Assembly (NCBI GenBank): GCA_001314845.1
Contig: LJZQ01000030.1
Location: 1-41,675 of the forward strand
Length of the DNA: 41,675 bases
Source: Marinobacter excellens HL-55
GTDB lineage: Bacteria > Pseudomonadota > Gammaproteobacteria > Pseudomonadales > Oleiphilaceae
Direction: 5' to 3'
The notes under the pieces are model-generated. The model worked only from the letters and a program-made list of their open reading frames with translations. It searched no databases and had not been told where the DNA came from. How positions within the stretch are numbered: the stretch's first letter is position 1; every line of letters begins with the position of its first letter. Made by a program: the position numbers and the translations under genes. Positions 37,714-41,675 of this stretch are shown here, one piece after another.

Positions 37714-40403
37714 GGGAGTGCGCCATTGTCACGCACGTGAATATCCCGCTGAGGGAAGGGAATCTCGATGCCTGCCTCGTGCAGGGTGCGTGTAATGGCG
37801 GTGTTGATCTCGTGAGACAGGGGCATGATGTCCAGGGGGTCTTTCACAAACACCCGTAGCTCGAAATCAACACGGCTATCTCCCAGGCTGACGCAGAATA
37901 CCGCTGGCGAGGGATCATCCACGACCCGCTCATTGTTGAGAGCTACCTCGGTAAGCAGTTTCTGCACTTGATCCATGTCCGAACCGTAGGCAACGCCCAC
38001 TTGCAGCACAACCCGCGTGATCGAATCCGACAGTGTCCAGTTAGTCAGATCCTGGGTTACGAAGGTCTTGTTGGGAATGATCTGCTCCTTGCGGTCCCAG
38101 TCAACCAGCGTAGTGGCACGAATGCGGATACGTGACACTGTCCCGGTAATGCCACCGATAGTGACCGTATCGCCGACGCGGATGGGGCGCTCAAACAGCA
38201 GAATGATGCCAGACACAAAGTTGGCAACGATTTCCTGAAGACCAAAACCCAGACCGACCCCGAGGGCTGCCACCAGCCACTGCAGTTTGGACCATTGCAC
38301 GCCTATTACACCGAGGAAAACCACCACACCGACTAACACCAGGGTATAGGTGGTGAGCGTCGTAATGGCGTAGCCGGTACCCGGCTCCAGATTCATTCGG
38401 CTAAGCGCCATCACTTCCAGAGTGCCTGGCAGGTTTCTGACGGCAAGCACCGTACCAATGCCGACAAACAGCGCAAGCAGAAGGTCGCCGAGCGTTATGG
38501 GCAGTGGGTCGCCGCCGTCGAGGTCTGTGGCGATAGTCCATAGCGTGATGTTGTCGAACAGTTGCAGGGCCGGAATCAGGCTGGCCCAGAGCAGCCACAG
38601 CCCGGTAATGGCAATGACGGCAACCAGAATGCGCAATAGTGAGGTGCTCTGCTGACTGATGTCCTTGAGATCCATTTTTGGCATATCCAGGGTCTGTGGC
38701 ACGCCTTCGCCCGAGGATTCTGCGGCTTCCCTGGTTTCGGCCAGCTTGCGTTCCGCCTCACGGTTTTCACGCAGTCGCACCAGCGTGAGGCGGCGCTCCC
38801 TGACTGACAGTGCCCTGAGACCGATGTAGAACAGCATGGCGTTGAAGGCTATCCAGCAGATACTAACGAACAGATTTTGCTCGAGTTCCAGAGCGGTGTA
38901 GTGGTATCCGAGTAGCGATGCCATCACCAATAGCACAGGGGTGGCAATGGCCAGGACATGTAGCGCTAACAGGTGCTTGCTCTCTGGCCGATCGGCCCTG
39001 ACCGCGCTCAGGGTCCGATGCGCGAACGTCGCAAGCGCGATGGATACCGCAGTGAAGAGCAGGCGCCCGAGACTGCCCACAAATTGGGATCCGTCAGGTG
39101 TTCCGGTGGTAGGCATGATCACCGTGATCGGGATGATTACCGCCAGCAGAAACGGCAGTTCCCGGCGAAGAGCGCGCAGCGAGTCAATATGCCAGTGGAA
39201 ATGCGTGTCTCCCAATCCGCCCTTGCGGGCCACGTTATAGATGAATGCCAGCAGAAGGGTGACTAGTGCCGCAGTGCTCATGCCCTCGGACAGAGCGGCG
39301 AAAAAATCGTTCCCCTCCATCAGCAAAAGTGCCGCTATTGCAAGCACCAGCACGCCTGGTAGTGCCAGTAAGGCGCTGTTGGTGATCGCATATACAGTAT
39401 GTTCAATGCGATCATGGCGAACATTCCCAACGTGTCGACTATTGGTCTCGAGATTGCGCTTCACGGCACTTCGCTTGAACAGCAGAAGTGCCAAAAGAAT
39501 AGTAAGAAAGGCTATGGCCCCGCCACGTTCCTGAATCGAATAGCCAATCGCATCGTTGAGCGGATCAAGCTGAAACTGACTGGCAAACCAGGCCACTGCT
39601 TCAACGAGTTCTGTGAGAGTGTTTGCGCCTACGATCGGTGCACTGGGCAGCCAGAACAGGCGTTGCTGAAGCAGGGTTTTGTACGCCTCTATGCGCTCCT
39701 GCAGTGCCGACACCGTGTTGAAATATTCGTTCAGAGCCTGGATGTGTTCGGTGACGGCTTTGTGTAACTGGCGGATTAGGCTTGCTCTCTGGCTTCTGAG
39801 CTGATCACGTGCATCATCGCCGGGATCGATGATGGCTTCGAACTCTTCCAGTCGAAGCTGTTCCTCGCGCGTTGTCGATAAGTGGTTTTCAATATCACGA
39901 ATCAGATCCTCCGCAATACCCTGCCGTTGGAGCCGTTCAAGCCGCTGCTGAAGGAGATTGGCGTAGTTGCCGGTAAGGTTAAGTCCGGCTTTTTCCAGGC
40001 GAAGCTCAAAACTGTTGTATTCGTCTTGAAGTCGATTAAGAAGTGATTCCGCATAGGAGAGCCGATCACGGGTGGATTCAACGGCGATCAGGCGTTGGTC
40101 GAGAGAAGCTCTCAGGGCCTGGATCTGTTGGCGGATATCCGCTGTTTCGGTGTCAGGAAGCGGAATTTGGGGTGGTCCCGGGGTATCTGCTTCCAGCTCG
40201 GGCTGGACCGCAGGCCTTGCTTGTTCGGGTTCTGCTTTCTCCTCTTCGGTGGCCGCCTCGACGTCTGCCTCGCTTGATTGGTTGCCACTTGCTTCGTCAT
40301 CTGGCTGGGCATGGGCCGGTATTGCGGCAAAGCACAAGATAATCACCGATAACAGACAAAGTGTCTGAAAGCTCCAGTGCGAGCGTGGCCTGTGGCAGTT
40401 CAT
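37701..40403 (-). CDS. large mechanosensitive channel, MscS/MscK type
   Basis: 900 residues from ATG 40403 (AAGGAG eight bases upstream). Signal peptide to about residue 32 (CFAAIPAHA), an acidic Glu/Pro linker, then a periplasmic coiled coil ([39 protein letters not shown]). About ten transmembrane helices lead to the MscS pore [20 protein letters not shown] and [20 protein letters not shown]. The cytoplasmic cage has [17 protein letters not shown] and ends [12 protein letters not shown]. The layout is that of MscK/MscM-like channels that open under hypo-osmotic stress. Single gene; the 3' end overlaps the broken SDR. Confidence 0.9.
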   Translation of the reverse strand: MNCHRPRSHWSFQTLCLLSVIILCFAAIPAHAQPDDEASGNQSSEADVEAATEEEKAEPEQARPAVQPELEADTPGPPQIPLPDTETADIRQQIQALRASLDQRLIAVESTRDRLSYAESLLNRLQDEYNSFELRLEKAGLNLTGNYANLLQQRLERLQRQGIAEDLIRDIENHLSTTREEQLRLEEFEAIIDPGDDARDQLRSQRASLIRQLHKAVTEHIQALNEYFNTVSALQERIEAYKTLLQQRLFWLPSAPIVGANTLTELVEAVAWFASQFQLDPLNDAIGYSIQERGGAIAFLTILLALLLFKRSAVKRNLETNSRHVGNVRHDRIEHTVYAITNSALLALPGVLVLAIAALLLMEGNDFFAALSEGMSTAALVTLLLAFIYNVARKGGLGDTHFHWHIDSLRALRRELPFLLAVIIPITVIMPTTGTPDGSQFVGSLGRLLFTAVSIALATFAHRTLSAVRADRPESKHLLALHVLAIATPVLLVMASLLGYHYTALELEQNLFVSICWIAFNAMLFYIGLRALSVRERRLTLVRLRENREAERKLAETREAAESSGEGVPQTLDMPKMDLKDISQQSTSLLRILVAVIAITGLWLLWASLIPALQLFDNITLWTIATDLDGGDPLPITLGDLLLALFVGIGTVLAVRNLPGTLEVMALSRMNLEPGTGYAITTLTTYTLVLVGVVVFLGVIGVQWSKLQWLVAALGVGLGFGLQEIVANFVSGIILLFERPIRVGDTVTIGGITGTVSRIRIRATTLVDWDRKEQIIPNKTFVTQDLTNWTLSDSITRVVLQVGVAYGSDMDQVQKLLTEVALNNERVVDDPSPAVFCVSLGDSRVDFELRVFVKDPLDIMPLSHEINTAITRTLHEAGIEIPFPQRDIHVRDNGALPHSS

Positions 40404-40637
40404 CACGTCGCACTCCTTGCGTCGTTTGGTGAGCAGGGTCTTGTCCGTTTGCACTTTATAGTAGCACCGCAGAACTTCCACGAGCTATGAAAAAGAATAC
40501 AGCGAATGTGGCAGGCGACAGCTTTGAAATTGATTGGCTGGTAGTAAGGTTCGGTAGATATCGATCGATGAAGAATTGACTCTGAAATATGGAAACCGGG
40601 CGTTATTTTGCTTTGTGGGGCTGGGGCTGATCAATTA

Positions 40638-40660
40638 TGGTGCCCCCGGCAGGTATCGAA
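40638..40660 (-). other. tRNA 3'-end fragment, probable attachment-site remnant
   Basis: On the minus strand these 23 bases read TTCGATA, CCTGC, CGGGGGC and ACCA: a T-loop, the 3' side of a T-stem, the 3' side of an acceptor stem and the encoded CCA tail. The 5' portion of a tRNA is absent, because the bases before it do not pair. Such isolated tRNA 3' ends are what integrases leave at the far end of an integrated element. The parent tRNA should have acceptor 5' side GCCCCCG; its identity cannot be read. Confidence 0.55.
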
Positions 40661-40714
40661 GTTACACTTAAAGCATTGAAATATAAGCTATATAAATTTC
40701 TTTTTGTGACTTTG

Positions 40715-40757
40715 TGCCCCCAAAAATACCCCCAGTTCCAGCTGTGCCACTGGGGGT
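40715..40757. repeat. C-run direct repeats and 9-base palindrome beside the att fragment
   Basis: Two C5 runs follow each other in TGCCCCCAAAAATACCCCCA. The second, ACCCCCAGT (40728-40736), forms a perfect stem with ACTGGGGGT (40749-40757). Repeated TACCCCCA-like boxes next to a tRNA end resemble integrase arm-binding sites. A 44-codon minus frame (40668-40802, starting MPTFSRKRTDSGKG) spans this area; it is not recognised and may be chance. Confidence 0.4.
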
Positions 40758-40875
40758 GATTCCTTTTCCCGAGTCTGTCCGCTTCCGGCTAAATGTTGGC
40801 ATGCTATCGTTATTTGGGTTCTTTCTAAGGTTTTTGCTCGGAGAATGAACTCAGAGCCATTGCATCCAGTGTCAA

Positions 40876-41190
40876 CTAGTTAGCGTGCTCAACTTGTCCG
40901 CATGGATACGCTTCCATAAATGCTGAGATAGCTAGGAAGGCTTTATGCTCGTGTAGGTCCTTAGGGTTATCTTTCATGCATTCAACAGTGATTCGTGTGG
41001 TCTGTCCATTTTTTATTGACCACTACAATGACCTCGCAGGACTGCGGCCTCAACCGGACGCCTCGATTAGCCCGCTGCTAAACAGAAAGCGGACATCAGC
41101 CTGTACCTCATTATGCCAACCTACGAATGGCCAGGAAAGATGAGCATTGTTCCGAAAATTGGAACATATCCTTCCAGCACCTAAGCCCTT
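40876..41190 (-). pseudogene. decayed gene in the 876-base gap between the channel and the receptor
   Basis: The minus strand carries three protein-like pieces in order: RKGLGAGRICSNFRNN...FLFSSGLIEASG (about 41190-41050), LRPQSCEVIVVVNKKWTDHT (from 41053, other frame) and TTRITVECMKDNPKD...CGQVEHAN (to TAG 40876-40878, first frame again). Joined by two compensating frameshifts they make one sequence of roughly 100 residues. The family is not recognised. The remainder of the gap (40404-41279) shows only the att-like fragment, the C-run repeats and the operator-like palindrome at 41224. Confidence 0.4.
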
Positions 41191-41223
41191 ACGTTGTGGT
41201 AATGTTTGCGCGTCTAATAATAA

Positions 41224-41237
41224 TTCGCAAATGCGAA
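41224..41237. promoter_or_regulatory. palindrome upstream of the TonB-dependent receptor
   Basis: TTCGCA (41224-41229) and TGCGAA (41232-41237) are perfect inverted repeats with a 2-base spacer, in an AT-rich stretch (TAATAATAATTCGC) about 45 bases before the receptor start. Receptor genes are usually iron-regulated, but the match to the Fur consensus is poor, so another regulator is possible. Confidence 0.35.
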
Positions 41238-41279
41238 ATTGATAGATTGTAACCGTTGCCCCAACATAAGGAGTTATTC

Positions 41280-41675
41280 ATGCGCCACCGTTCTTCCCTG
41301 ATTGCTTCGGCTATTGCGATAGCTGGCGCCAGCTCCACAATCCAGGTTCAGGCTGATCCGGTGGAGCTTGGCGAGATTGTGGTTTCTGCAACGGGCCATA
41401 AACAGGAGACTCTCCAGGCTCCTGCTTCCATCGGGGTTATTGACCGGTCAGACATTGAAAGCCACTCTTACCGTGATATTACGGATGTTATTCAGGACCT
41501 GCCCGGTGTCGTGGTATCCGGTGGAGGCTCGCGCAAAGACATCTCCATTCGTGGTCTCCCTGCCAAATATACACTTTTGATGGTTGATGGGCGGAAAGTA
41601 TCCGGTCGGGAATCTCAGCCAAATGGAAGCAGTGGTCTTGAGCAGGGTTGGCTGCCCCCTCTGGAAACCATCGAA
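41280..41675 (+). CDS. TonB-dependent outer-membrane receptor, 5' part only
   Basis: ATG 41280 with AAGGAG six bases upstream; 132 codons lie in the window and the frame is open at the end. Signal peptide SLIASAIAIAGASSTIQVQA, then a TonB box (LGEIVVSATG) and the plug domain: ASIGVIDRSDIESHSYRDIT, DVIQDLPGVVVSGGG, ISIRGLPAKYTLLMVDGRKV and NGSSGLEQGWLPPLETIE. The last motif resembles CirA/FepA-type siderophore receptors. Uptake of a ferric siderophore (catecholate-like) is the best guess; the barrel is not visible. Confidence 0.88.
   Translation, partial: MRHRSSLIASAIAIAGASSTIQVQADPVELGEIVVSATGHKQETLQAPASIGVIDRSDIESHSYRDITDVIQDLPGVVVSGGGSRKDISIRGLPAKYTLLMVDGRKVSGRESQPNGSSGLEQGWLPPLETIE

Noticed and set aside
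40668..40802. 44-codon minus frame over the att-like repeats as an integrase start
   Set aside because: The sequence does not resemble the N-terminus of known tyrosine integrases, and its Gly/Thr content follows from the G-run repeats.
1..41675. CRISPR array, rRNA genes or a complete tRNA
   Set aside because: No regularly spaced repeats, rRNA-like stretches or full cloverleaf were seen; only the 23-base tRNA end at 40638.

Overview
The window looks like a chromosomal stretch of a Marinobacter-type marine gammaproteobacterium. This rests on the protein families (LpoB, BolA, YciO, YcbL, TopB, MscK-like channel, Mks-type condensin), many lipoproteins with gammaproteobacterial lipoboxes, and moderately GC-rich codon use. 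The genus is an inference from resemblance, not a computed placement.

Region 1 (1-10.9 kb) is accessory and by eye AT-richer. It opens with the right end of an IS21-family element (last codons of istB plus tandem terminal repeats). Then come a ferritin-like metal-dependent hydrolase, a secreted SnoaL-like protein, a LuxR regulator / CHASE3 histidine kinase / stand-alone receiver cluster, a large divergently transcribed S15-type hydrolase lipoprotein, a molybdenum-carrier-like SLOG protein, a DUF1778/GNAT toxin-antitoxin pair with two palindromic operators, and a complete IS3-family element.

Region 2 (10.9-26.1 kb) is envelope biology and core functions. Four overlapping or closely packed lipoprotein genes (LPP20, LpoB, TPR lipoprotein, LPP20) suggest control of peptidoglycan synthesis. 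An MsbA-like ABC exporter and a small fibronectin-III lipoprotein follow. A three-gene signalling module (OmpR regulator, LysM-FecR periplasmic protein, CHASE2-PAS kinase) lies downstream of topB, and bolA-yciO are divergent from topB. A striking 99-base nested inverted repeat sits between topB and bolA.

Region 3 (26.1-37.7 kb) holds an unknown protein, a chemoreceptor with a periplasmic CXXCH haem-c motif behind a sigma-28-like promoter, YcbL, and an Mks/Muk-like condensin operon. The condensin genes run ATPase, kleisin, MksE-like subunit. They are linked by repeated 8-base start/stop overlaps, are preceded by a possible 40-residue leader gene, and are followed by an unknown membrane protein. 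No JetD/MksG nuclease is visible. A REP-like hairpin, a spermidine-synthase-like methyltransferase and two SDR genes follow; the second SDR has lost its centre.

Region 4 (37.7-41.7 kb) has a large MscS/MscK-type channel. After it lies about 0.9 kb that looks like the scar of an integrated element: the 3' end of a tRNA, G/C-run repeats of the sort seen beside integrases, and a decayed gene. A TonB-dependent receptor runs off the window. The best candidates for something undescribed are the condensin operon with its small leader gene and membrane neighbour, the haem chemoreceptor, the LysM-FecR/CHASE2 module and the nested hairpin repeat.
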